Source: Alphaproteobacteria bacterium
GTDB taxonomy: Bacteria > Pseudomonadota > Alphaproteobacteria > Holosporales > Holosporaceae
DNA: 64,000 nucleotides
Direction: 5' to 3'
NCBI GenBank assembly: GCA_016870135.1
Contig: VGCF01000001.1
Location: forward strand, 1 to 64,000
Shown here: one piece after another, positions 19,212 to 25,962 of the stretch
Layout: each line of letters opens with the position of its first letter
Numbering within the stretch: position 1 is the first letter of the stretch
The notes under the pieces: generated by a model
What the model saw: the letters and a program-made list of their open reading frames with translations, nothing else
Database searches by the model: none
Told to the model about the DNA's origin: nothing
Made by a program: the position numbers and the translations under genes

Positions 19212-19526
19212 TTATACGGAAAAGGAATCCCCACACCCACAGGAATGACTGGCCTTTGGATTGATAATCACAAAATGGGATGACATCATTTCTTCCTGAT
19301 AATCAATGGTTGATCCCCCAATAAAATGCAACGACAAAGGGTCTGTGATGATGCTGCTGTTATGCTGGGTGAACCGCACATCTTTTTCCGATGCCTCCGA
19401 TTCCATGGTAAAAATATACCGCATGCCTGAACAGCCGCCGCCTTTGACCTGAACGCGCAAAACCCCTTGGTTTTCGGCAATCTTTTGGGCAGCTTTTGGG
19501 GTCAGATACAGGACATCACTTGTCAT
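19212..19526 (-). CDS. A-type iron-sulfur cluster carrier (IscA/ErpA/SufA family)
   Basis: A 104-residue HesB-like protein with the three conserved cysteines: GGGCSGM near residue 33 and SCGCGDSFSV at the C-terminus. It carries nascent Fe-S clusters to apo-proteins. It lies 78 bp downstream of the HscA-like gene on the same strand. Which paralogue it is cannot be decided from sequence alone. Confidence 0.93.
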   Translation of the reverse strand: MTSDVLYLTPKAAQKIAENQGVLRVQVKGGGCSGMRYIFTMESEASEKDVRFTQHNSSIITDPLSLHFIGGSTIDYQEEMMSSHFVIINPKASHSCGCGDSFSV

Positions 19527-19603
19527 AACATCTCTTTTGGGATCGATTATTTTTTTATCCTAACATAATTCCAGGCCGAGAATACCTATTTTTCTGGTGG
19601 CGT

Positions 19604-21262
19604 TCACAGGGTTTCTTGCGCATCAATCGATGGCCTATTGGATGGCATGGTTTTTAACATATGGGTCATATACAGTTCTAGAAAGGGCAGGGCATGATTA
19701 GAAAACTGATCCCATGCTTTGGTCAATTGTACGATATCTCCAGAACGAAGGGCGTGCTCTAGGGGTAAGCAGGCTTTTTCCATGATGTCATCGGGATACA
19801 GATTTAAAACACGCCGCACTTCGTTTAATGCATCTTGGGATTGGTGAGATTTTTGTACCCATAGGCGATCCAGAATGTCGTCACCACTGTTCGCAAGTTC
19901 CTCTTCGATGCGGTCATAACTGACATGGCGTGCCGCATTAATGTGCAACAGTTCCTGCTTACCACTGGATGCATCCTGAGCCATGACACACAACAAGCCA
20001 TCGGTATCCAAGGACAGGGTGATTTTAATCTTGGCTTGGCCTTTGGGCTGTGGTTCTATACCTGATAAGTGAAAAACCCCCAAGGATTGGCATCCCGATA
20101 CCATATCGCGCTCGCCCTGCAGTACATGAATTTTAATGGATGTCTGTCCGTCTTGCTGGGTGGTAAAAAACAACTCTTTTTCAGCCGGTAAAGGCGCATT
20201 GCGTGGAATCAGGCGTTCTACGACTCCGCCAAAAGTCTCGATCCCCAGGGACAGTGGATTGACATCAAGCAGTAAAAAAGATGACTCATGAACCAAATTA
20301 TAGGCATAATTTGCCGCACCGCAGGCCACGGCTGTTTCAGGATTTAACAGGGTGCTGGCAGGACGCCCCAAAAATTCCGTTATTTTTTCTGTTACAAAGG
20401 TGCCATGGGTTGACCCACCGACTAAAAAGATCTGGCATAAATCATCGCACGATATATTTAATTGATCACAGGTTTCTTGGCATACCGTTAAGGTGGATTC
20501 AATCAGAGGGTGGACCACTTGTTTCCAGGAATCATTGCCATAAATAGAGGACAAATCGCGTCCAGATTCTTTTAGGCTGCGGGCCTTTTCTGCGCCCATG
20601 GGATCATCGGGAAACCAGACATGACCCAAGGCATAATCGACATCATCGCCCCCCAAGGTGGCATGCCCTCCTGTACCCAAGACACGGAATAACCCTTGTT
20701 TTAAGCGGAGAATAGAAAAGTCAAAGGTTCCTCCACCCAAATCATATACCCCGTACAATCCATCCGTTTCTACGTCGTAACACAGGGCAGCGGCGGTGGG
20801 CTCGCTTAATAAGCGCAACACCTGCCAACCCGCTGTACAGGCCGCATGCTTGATGATTTGTCGACGACTCTCGTCAAAATAGGCCGGAACCGTTACCACG
20901 GCCTCTGAAATATCATGGCCCAAATAATGGATCAGATGTTTTTTTATCCCTAAAAACAGATCCACGGCCACTTGAAAAGGACTGCGTCCGTTAAAACATT
21001 CGTCCATGATGGGGTCGTAGGCCGAGGCATCCAACCAGCGCTTGATGGATCGAATTTCTTGGGGACCTTTGGCCGCATCGCCCACTAACACCTGATCACC
21101 CACATAGGCCACAATGGATGGAATCAAAGGACCAATCATTTGGGGTTTTCTGGCCTGCTCACATAACGCCACACCGCAAAATGTCGTTCCAAAATCAATA
21201 CCAACGGCCTGGGTGATGGTGCTGCGATGAACACGATCTTGGTCCTGAATATCAACGAACAT
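19604..21262 (-). CDS. hscA: Hsp70-type chaperone HscA for Fe-S cluster assembly
   Basis: A 552-residue Hsp70. The ATPase domain carries GIDFGTTFCGVAL, VVTVPAYFDESRRQ, SEPTAAALCY, YDLGGGTFDFSIL and FLVGGSTHGTF; the substrate domain starts near residue 340 (LLDVNPLSLGIETFGG). It is shorter than E. coli HscA because the C-terminal lid is reduced. A strong GGGGAGG ribosome-binding site precedes the start. HscA passes clusters from IscU together with HscB; hscB, iscU and fdx are not seen next to it. Confidence 0.9.
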   Translation of the reverse strand: MFVDIQDQDRVHRSTITQAVGIDFGTTFCGVALCEQARKPQMIGPLIPSIVAYVGDQVLVGDAAKGPQEIRSIKRWLDASAYDPIMDECFNGRSPFQVAVDLFLGIKKHLIHYLGHDISEAVVTVPAYFDESRRQIIKHAACTAGWQVLRLLSEPTAAALCYDVETDGLYGVYDLGGGTFDFSILRLKQGLFRVLGTGGHATLGGDDVDYALGHVWFPDDPMGAEKARSLKESGRDLSSIYGNDSWKQVVHPLIESTLTVCQETCDQLNISCDDLCQIFLVGGSTHGTFVTEKITEFLGRPASTLLNPETAVACGAANYAYNLVHESSFLLLDVNPLSLGIETFGGVVERLIPRNAPLPAEKELFFTTQQDGQTSIKIHVLQGERDMVSGCQSLGVFHLSGIEPQPKGQAKIKITLSLDTDGLLCVMAQDASSGKQELLHINAARHVSYDRIEEELANSGDDILDRLWVQKSHQSQDALNEVRRVLNLYPDDIMEKACLPLEHALRSGDIVQLTKAWDQFSNHALPFLELYMTHMLKTMPSNRPSIDAQETL

Positions 21263-21878
21263 AGGAATACCTCCCCAATAACAGCATGCGGTTCTTGATG
21301 ATCAGCTTACACAGGACAGCCCCATTTGACCAGACATCCAATCGTCTGCTTTACCCCCCGTTTGCATAGAGGGCAAGAACGATAGGCATCTTTGATATGG
21401 TTTAGCAAAAAAACCATGCTTTTAAACTATTTGAATAGATTGAATAGACAAAGTTCAAACAACAGTTCGAATAACAGTTGGAATAAAAAATCCTCTCTAT
21501 TCGAAAAAACTTTCAATTTTTTTAAACGCACATTTTTTTTAAACGCATGTTTTTTAACTGTAGTTTTTTTATTATTAATATTTTATATAAAAACGTTTAA
21601 AATGTCAACATTGAATCCATGATCGTTGCAGTCATCGGGCAGACCCTTTTCAAGCAGAGTACAAAAAACCAAGAGGTGATGGGCAAGGCAGGAAGTGATG
21701 GGCAAGGGGGGAGAAAGACACCACCCAATGTTGTGGCGTACAAACGATAGCCATAAGAAATCATGGCGCAGACCCTTTTGCAGACCCTTTTAAAAGTTGT
21801 GGTGTACAAACGATGCAAAGTTGCAAAGTGGAGAAAAAAGACGTGTGGGTTATGATGGTGCACACAACGATGATTGAC
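21263..21878. other. AT-rich intergenic region with direct repeats
   Basis: The first part (21392-21600) is strongly AT-rich. A plus-strand frame at 21392-21622 would give a 76-residue protein with one hydrophobic segment, but its Asn/Phe/Lys-rich sequence tracks base composition and no ribosome-binding site is visible. The second part holds repeated 12-mers and 19-mers listed separately. No convincing gene. Confidence 0.5.
21639..21814. repeat. Cluster of short direct repeats
   Basis: GCAGACCCTTTT occurs three times (21639-21650, 21768-21779, 21780-21791, the last two in tandem). A 19-mer beginning GTTGTGG and ending GTACAAACGAT occurs at 21730-21748 and 21796-21814 with one mismatch. The short unit GTGATGGGCAAGG also appears twice near 21675-21705. 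The pattern suggests overlapping local duplications. Confidence 0.8.
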
Positions 21879-21955
21879 TGGCGGGGGCGACGGGGCTCGA
21901 ACCCGCGACCTCCGGCGTGACAGACCAGCACTCTAACCAACTGAGCTACGCCCCC
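21879..21955 (-). tRNA. tRNA-Asp (GTC)
   Basis: The minus strand folds into a standard cloverleaf. The acceptor stem GGGGGCG pairs with CGCCCCC, the D-arm is GCTCAGTTGGTTAGAGT, the anticodon loop is CTGTCAC with GTC, and the T-arm is GCGGGTTCGAGCCCCGT. An encoded CCA end is present. Identity follows from the anticodon and matches bacterial tRNA-Asp closely. Confidence 0.96.
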
Positions 21956-22079
21956 ATCTAATCTCTTTAATTTTGACCCACTTTGTTCCGGGCGTCAAGC
22001 GTCTTTTGTTAAAAACTTTTTCACCCCACATGCTGGCCAATGATGGTATGCTGGTTCATCTGTTTTAACAAGAAAATTC

Positions 22080-22646
22080 ATGGTTTTGTTCAAAGAATCA
22101 CACACCCAATGCGTGGACACCCGTTTTTGCCCCTTGGTCATTTGTGGCAGCGCACACAAAGAAGGCAACACGATGCATACGGTCCAAGACTTATTGGGCG
22201 ATGTCCCTATGGTGCATTTATGTGAACGAAATATCGGACCGTATCATGATGAAAGCGCCCACGAAGACGACGATTTTTTGCCTCTGATTCGCCTGCTGGT
22301 CAACCATAATCCCCTGGTTTTTGCCACACCTGTGTATTGGTATAGCATGAGTGGTCGCATGAAAACCTTTTGGGATCGGATTGCGGATTTGCTGTATCAC
22401 CACAAAGAACTATCTGACCAATTGCAAGGTAAAACGGCCGCTGTGGTGGCGTCCTCTGCCAGCGGCAAGCCTGATGGCTTTGAAATGCCTTTGGAAAAAA
22501 CTTTTGCCTATTTAAGAATGAATTATGCGGGCTGTTGGGATTATATTTTCCCCCTGGAAAAAAACCACGATCACAACCAATGGCAAAAATCATTGGCTCT
22601 AGCCCAATGGGAATCATTGAAACAACAGGCGCTGAATGTGAACTAA
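22080..22646 (+). CDS. NAD(P)H-dependent FMN reductase / flavodoxin-fold protein
   Basis: A 188-residue flavodoxin-like protein. Near the N-terminus VICGSAHKEGNT fits the FMN phosphate-binding loop (family GSxRxxGNT). FATPVYWYSMSGRMKTFWDR at 75-95 is the conserved isoalloxazine-contact segment of NADPH-dependent FMN reductases. It probably reduces flavins or quinones. It stands alone upstream of the accessory pocket with the histidine-repeat gene. Confidence 0.85.
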   Translation: MVLFKESHTQCVDTRFCPLVICGSAHKEGNTMHTVQDLLGDVPMVHLCERNIGPYHDESAHEDDDFLPLIRLLVNHNPLVFATPVYWYSMSGRMKTFWDRIADLLYHHKELSDQLQGKTAAVVASSASGKPDGFEMPLEKTFAYLRMNYAGCWDYIFPLEKNHDHNQWQKSLALAQWESLKQQALNVN

Positions 22647-22785
22647 GATAATGGGCTGAAACAAAAGATATAATAAAAGGAAAAAACTAAACAACATTTC
22701 AATAAAAAAAGCGTTAACTTTTTAGTAAACATTTTCACCTACTCTGTATAGGTATCAAACAAAACTAAAAAAATGGAGATTAAAA

Positions 22786-23505
22786 ATGAAACATTGTTTA
22801 TTTGGTGGTGCTTTTAACGCAGCCCATGATCATCACCACGATCATCACCACGATCATCACCACGGTCACCACCACGGTCACCACAAAGCCATCAATCTGT
22901 TCATGGAAATTGTTGGTCCAAAATGGCGTCAGGTAGAACGTGTCATGGGTCAATTGCATTGCCCAGAACTCAGCCACACCCAATTGCAAGTCATTCGCGC
23001 AGAGGTTGCCTTATTGTGCTCTAACAAGCACCACAAGCACAGCGTCAAGCACGCCTTGCACCACTTTTATCATGAATTTGGCGCCCACCATGTGGCCATA
23101 CACAATCCTTATGTGCAGTTCGGTCCAATCGTTGCGCGAAAAATCATGCAATTAAAATTGGAATTGTGCCGCCTGAAAACAAAACTGATTCACAAAACCG
23201 ATTCGATGCGTCAAATTGCATTGTTCAAGGAATCCTTCTTGTTGGCCTATGATCGCTTGGGCAGCAAAATGAGTGCATTGCATTCTGCTGATTTGACCGT
23301 CAATGAACTAGAGCGCATCAAGCATGAAGTCGAAAAAGTATCCGAAGTCATTTGCCACAGCAAAGATGCATTTTACAGTTGCGTCGGTGGATTTGGAAAG
23401 CATATCGACCCCAGCGTCATTGCCATGGCCGAAGGGCTAAAGATGCAGTGGCATTCCTTAAAAGAAATGTTGCATCGTAAAGAAAAAGAAATTGCGCGCG
23501 CCTAA
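22786..23505 (+). CDS. Histidine-repeat protein of unknown function
   Basis: A 239-residue protein that I do not recognise. Residues 15-33 are a run of Asp/Gly-His-His-His units encoded by 12-bp tandem repeats. The remainder is predicted helical, with further His clusters (HKHSVKHALHHFYHEF) and heptad-like stretches (LKLELCRLKTKLIHK). There is no signal peptide. A clear GGAG lies 7 nt before the ATG. Metal binding (Zn, Ni, Co or Cu) is a reasonable inference from the His content but is not demonstrated. The following genes form a duplicated small-protein cassette. Confidence 0.8.
   Translation: MKHCLFGGAFNAAHDHHHDHHHDHHHGHHHGHHKAINLFMEIVGPKWRQVERVMGQLHCPELSHTQLQVIRAEVALLCSNKHHKHSVKHALHHFYHEFGAHHVAIHNPYVQFGPIVARKIMQLKLELCRLKTKLIHKTDSMRQIALFKESFLLAYDRLGSKMSALHSADLTVNELERIKHEVEKVSEVICHSKDAFYSCVGGFGKHIDPSVIAMAEGLKMQWHSLKEMLHRKEKEIARA
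22828..22884 (+). repeat. 12-bp tandem repeats coding for the histidine tract
   Basis: Three perfect copies of GATCATCACCAC, then GGTCACCACCAC and a partial GGTCACCAC. Each full unit encodes Asp/Gly-His-His-His. The unit is a multiple of three, so copy-number change would alter tract length without a frameshift. Confidence 0.9.
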
Positions 23506-23535
23506 AAAATTGCGTGCATCGTTGCTCTTGCTGTA

Positions 23536-23555
23536 CTGGGGTCTTTTGACCCCAG
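23536..23555 (+). terminator. Stem-loop upstream of the first small-protein gene
   Basis: Perfect 8-bp stem CTGGGGTC / GACCCCAG with a TTTT loop, 31 bp after the histidine-protein stop and 48 bp before the next ATG. No T tract follows, so it may be a processing or attenuation structure rather than a terminator. In the second cassette copy the same place (24098-24117) has lost several pairs. Confidence 0.45.
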
Positions 23556-23602
23556 GTGGGCAAAATTGTATCAATCATCATCACGTATAGAGGAAGTTCC
23601 AT

Positions 23603-23797
23603 ATGTTACTCGATCAGGAGCAAGAAGAAAAAAAGCTTTCCAACCCACAAAAAGACACCCATATTGATATCAAAAAACTGAACAAGCTGATTGGCCTCAC
23701 CAGAATTTTTGTATTATTGCGCTGCATTAGTTTTTTATTTGTTGCTATTGCTTTAATTATAATAATTATTGATAAAATGATTCACAGATTTCTTTAA
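23603..23797 (+). CDS. Small membrane protein A, copy 1
   Basis: A 64-residue protein. A charged soluble N-terminus of about 27 residues (MLLDQEQEEKKLSNPQKD) is followed by a single hydrophobic span (FLFVAIALIIIII) and a short basic end. GAGGAA precedes the ATG at good spacing. The N-terminal 35 residues are repeated almost exactly in a second gene at 24165, while the membrane part differs. No family recognised. Confidence 0.65.
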   Translation: MLLDQEQEEKKLSNPQKDTHIDIKKLNKLIGLTRIFVLLRCISFLFVAIALIIIIIDKMIHRFL

Positions 23798-23831
23798 CTA
23801 CAATAATTATTGATAAAATGATTCACAGATT
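23761..23831 (+). repeat. 30-bp direct repeat at the end of gene A copy 1
   Basis: A 30-mer starting ATAATTATTGATAAAATGAT occurs at 23761-23790 and again at 23802-23831. The first copy encodes the last residues of protein A; the second is downstream non-coding sequence. A related but diverged string lies near the end of gene C copy 1 (24068-24083). Confidence 0.85.
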
Positions 23832-23857
23832 TTAATATAAAAGAAAAAAGCGCAACG

Positions 23858-23968
23858 ATGTCAAGCGTGATGGTCCCTGTTCCCGATTTGACAAGACCAC
23901 AGATAAAGACCGTGGCCAAGAATCCCAAAAACCAAGCGATCACGCAGAACATCCAGCAATACAGGTGA
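23858..23968 (+). CDS. Small soluble protein B, copy 1
   Basis: A 36-residue frame (MSSVMVPVPDLTRPQIKTVA ...) ending at TGA 23966-23968. The reading frame is supported by comparison with copy 2: the four base differences in the aligned part all fall in third codon positions (three silent, one Gln/His). In the alternative frame all would change amino acids. Its stop lies in AGGTGA, which also serves as a ribosome-binding site for gene C six bases later. No family recognised. Confidence 0.55.
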   Translation: MSSVMVPVPDLTRPQIKTVAKNPKNQAITQNIQQYR

Positions 23969-23973
23969 CGCGC

Positions 23974-24111
23974 ATGATATGCACACTGATACTGACGCTG
24001 TTTAAATATTATCTAGTTTTTTTAGTTGTTTCTATTGTTTTGATTATTTTTTCTTTTGCCGATGAAATAATTATCGATAAAATGTTCCCGTTTTGTACTG
24101 ATGTCTTTTGA
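23974..24111 (+). CDS. Small membrane protein C, copy 1
   Basis: A 45-residue protein, MICTLILTLFKYYLVFL..., almost entirely one hydrophobic helix with an acidic, phenylalanine-rich end (ADEIIIDKMFPF). AGGTGA just upstream is conserved in copy 2. It starts 5 bp after the end of gene B, which suggests coupled translation. Size and hydrophobicity resemble type I toxin peptides or small holin-like proteins, but there is no direct evidence. Confidence 0.5.
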   Translation: MICTLILTLFKYYLVFLVVSIVLIIFSFADEIIIDKMFPFCTDVF

Positions 24112-24164
24112 CCCTAGGCGGGCAAAATTGCATCAACCATCATCACGCATAGAGGAAATCCCAC

Positions 24165-24365
24165 ATGTTACTCGATCAGGAGCAAGAAGAAAAAAAGCTT
24201 TCCAACCCACAAAAAGACACCCATATTGATATCAAAAAACTGAACATGCTGATTGGCCTCACCAGAATTTTGCACGTATTGTGCGTTATCATTATTTTAA
24301 TTTTATTACTCATTATTTTGATTTCCTGGATAGCAACAATATTATTCTATCTTCACGCCCATTGA
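24165..24365 (+). CDS. Small membrane protein A, copy 2
   Basis: A 66-residue paralogue of the gene at 23603. The first 35 residues are identical except Lys to Met at position 28. The membrane segment is unrelated in sequence (VIIILILLLIILISWIATIL). The last codons (FYLHAH) are supplied by the inverted rnhB-derived segment that begins at about 24342, so the original C-terminus has been replaced. Confidence 0.65.
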   Translation: MLLDQEQEEKKLSNPQKDTHIDIKKLNMLIGLTRILHVLCVIIILILLLIILISWIATILFYLHAH

Positions 24366-24593
24366 AACCATGCCATCACCCCTCACGCTTTCTGACTACA
24401 CAAATGCCCCTTGGCAGTTACCTATTCCCAGTCTTTACAACCATTAAAGATGATGGATTCATTCGCTAAACTTTGGATCAAATTTTGGTTCAAATGCGCC
24501 AGAGTCACCTAATCCTCCATGGCACGCTTGTAATAAAATGGTCTATGATATTGGGATATACATTGTTAATGAGCTTGCGTACCGTATCCTTTA
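24342..24593 (-). repeat. Inverted, diverged copy of the rnhB 3' end and its downstream region
   Basis: Read on the minus strand, 24593-24342 aligns to 50448-50738. The match starts with TAAAGGATACGGTACGCAAG, runs through the rnhB stop region and continues about 190 bp downstream. The copy has several substitutions and two main deletions: about 16 bp inside the rnhB part, and about 21 bp near the end. It interrupts the small-protein cassette between genes A2 and B2 and explains the larger A-B spacing there. Confidence 0.9.
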
Positions 24594-24601
24594 GGGTGTA
24601 A

Positions 24602-24628
24602 TAAGGATGATAAGGATGATAAGGATGA
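24602..24628 (+). repeat. 9-bp tandem repeat forming the ribosome-binding region of gene B copy 2
   Basis: Three copies of TAAGGATGA directly before the ATG at 24630. The last AAGGA is well placed as a Shine-Dalgarno sequence. Copy-number change would add or remove spare ribosome-binding sites. Copy 1 has no such array. Confidence 0.75.
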
Positions 24629-24629
24629 T

Positions 24630-24755
24630 ATGAAAGAAGAAAGGCACAATGAGCGATGGCCCCCTGTTCCCGATTTGACAAGACCACAGATAAAGACCGT
24701 GGCCAAGAACCCCAAAAACCAGGCGATCACACAGAACATCCAGCACTACAGGTGA
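24630..24755 (+). CDS. Small soluble protein B, copy 2
   Basis: A 41-residue frame starting MKEERHNERWPPVPDL and then matching copy 1 almost exactly (TRPQIKTVAKNPKNQAIT). AAGGA is placed 6 bases upstream. A longer open frame beginning at 24656 overlaps it, but third-position substitution patterns between the copies favour this frame. The stop overlaps the ribosome-binding sequence of gene C. Confidence 0.55.
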   Translation: MKEERHNERWPPVPDLTRPQIKTVAKNPKNQAITQNIQHYR

Positions 24756-24760
24756 CGCGC

Positions 24761-24865
24761 ATGATATGCAGACTGATAATGACGCTGTTTAAATATTATT
24801 TAATTTTTTTATTTTTTACGATTGTTGCAGTTGTTGTATTGTTTTTTATCATTTCTCGCTGTTAA
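24761..24865 (+). CDS. Small membrane protein C, copy 2
   Basis: A 34-residue, nearly all-hydrophobic peptide (MICRLIMTLFKYYLIFL, then VAVVVLFFIISRC). The first 15 residues match copy 1 and the rest has diverged. AGGTGA upstream is shared. It could be read as the C-terminal part of a 69-residue frame starting at 24656, but the N-terminal part of that frame is not conserved as protein. Confidence 0.5.
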   Translation: MICRLIMTLFKYYLIFLFFTIVAVVVLFFIISRC

Positions 24866-25054
24866 TTTCACATCAATAGGTAAATGCAATGGATGATTTG
24901 TGATTTGCACCATGATGATGGTCTAAACGATCTGAACATCCAAGTCATCAACCTTTTCCATCACAGCGTAATTCAGCTATGATAAGTATCATAGGGGGCT
25001 GGTTGGGCCGCTGAGGTTTGCAAACCCTTTGTTCAATCATGACAATATAGGATT

Positions 25055-25840
25055 ATGGCTAAAAAAAAGAAAGCAACGGGTAAACGATCTAAAAAATCGT
25101 CCTGGTATCCGAAAACTGTTGGTTTTTTAGGCCTATTTGGCCTTGTTTTGGCGGCATATTGTTATTTCAGTCCTCAATCCAGTTCTATTCCCACGATACA
25201 GGGCAGAGATTACCCAAAACGCACACGTGGCCTTCCTGTAAAACACACCACGTATGCCGTGTATGACCGTTTGGCAGGACAATCAAAAAGCGATGCCACA
25301 CGCTTGTTACCGCCAGATGAAGTTCCCGATTGGAATCCTATGGAATCGGAAGAAAAGCCAGATCTGACCCCTGTACCTCAAAGCATTAGCACCTCTGTAT
25401 CTAAAACCAGTAACGCCTCTGCCTCTGAAAAACGTCTTGATACCAATGCGGAAAAACCCCAAACGATACCAACGGATCATAAAGCAACCACAAGGCCAAC
25501 GCCCGCTTTGAAACCAGCGGGTAAGGCCCAGCCCCCGGCAGCCAATAAAAAGAACGGGGGTAAGAACGCAGGCAAGCATGATTCAACCAAAAGGATCAAA
25601 GCCACAGCATCGGGAAAACTTGCAGGAACTAGCCTGCGTTTGCAAATTGGATCCATTCAATCAGAGGTCCAAAAAGCAGAAAAAATGATTCAAAATATAC
25701 GCAAAAAAGGGAAAATCCCACCCCATATGCGTCCCATGATACAAAAAGCCACCATCAAGGGAAAAACCGTATATCGCGTGATTTTGGTTGGCCATTGTTC
25801 GGAAAAAGCTCTAAAGGAATATCAACGGCATCTGGGATAA
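25055..25840 (+). CDS. SPOR-domain membrane protein (FtsN-like)
   Basis: A 261-residue protein with a very basic cytoplasmic start (MAKKKKATGKRSKKSS) and one membrane span at about 22-40 (GFLGLFGLVLAAYCYF). A long Pro/Thr/Lys-rich linker leads to a C-terminal SPOR domain (LRLQIGSIQSEVQKAEKM ... KTVYRVILVGHCSEKAL). SPOR domains bind denuded septal glycan strands, so a role in cell division is likely. The topology is that of FtsN-type proteins, but the family is broad. Confidence 0.85.
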   Translation: MAKKKKATGKRSKKSSWYPKTVGFLGLFGLVLAAYCYFSPQSSSIPTIQGRDYPKRTRGLPVKHTTYAVYDRLAGQSKSDATRLLPPDEVPDWNPMESEEKPDLTPVPQSISTSVSKTSNASASEKRLDTNAEKPQTIPTDHKATTRPTPALKPAGKAQPPAANKKNGGKNAGKHDSTKRIKATASGKLAGTSLRLQIGSIQSEVQKAEKMIQNIRKKGKIPPHMRPMIQKATIKGKTVYRVILVGHCSEKALKEYQRHLG

Positions 25841-25962
25841 CACTTCTGTTTGGCGCGTTTCACTCGTTGGCTGTCTGAGTCATCGCCCTGACGAACGCTC
25901 TATGGAATCCATGGGGGTATTTCAAAATCAATACCTGAAATAAAACAATCCCCATACCCAAG

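Larger units (their letters stand above)
23533..24273 (+). repeat. Direct duplication: 5' flank plus N-terminal coding part of the small membrane protein
   Basis: Positions 23533-23711 align without gaps to 24095-24273. The 70-bp flanks differ at about ten sites. The first 35 codons of the two genes differ at only one base (AAG/ATG). Similarity ends abruptly after codon 35, where the membrane tails begin. A second pair of repeats (around 23869-24035 and 24655-24822) covers the following B and C genes. Confidence 0.9.

Noticed and set aside
21639..21814. CRISPR array
   Set aside because: Repeats are short, unevenly spaced or directly adjacent and lack spacers of uniform size; no cas genes are near.
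21597..21863. Minus-strand 88-codon frame over the direct-repeat cluster
   Set aside because: It is made mostly of the repeated units and has no conserved domain or start signal.
24342..24593. Insertion sequence or integrated mobile element as cause of the inverted rnhB copy
   Set aside because: No transposase frame, terminal inverted repeats or target-site duplication could be seen at either end.
24505..24687. Minus-strand 60-codon frame resembling a small protein
   Set aside because: It lies in the inverted rnhB copy and the 9-bp repeat array; the open frame follows from those sequences.
24656..24865. A 69-residue frame covering genes B2 and C2 as one protein
   Set aside because: Its N-terminal half is not conserved as protein between the two cassette copies, copy 1 lacks a start in this frame, and third-position changes support the shorter B frame. 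Only its tail (gene C) is kept.
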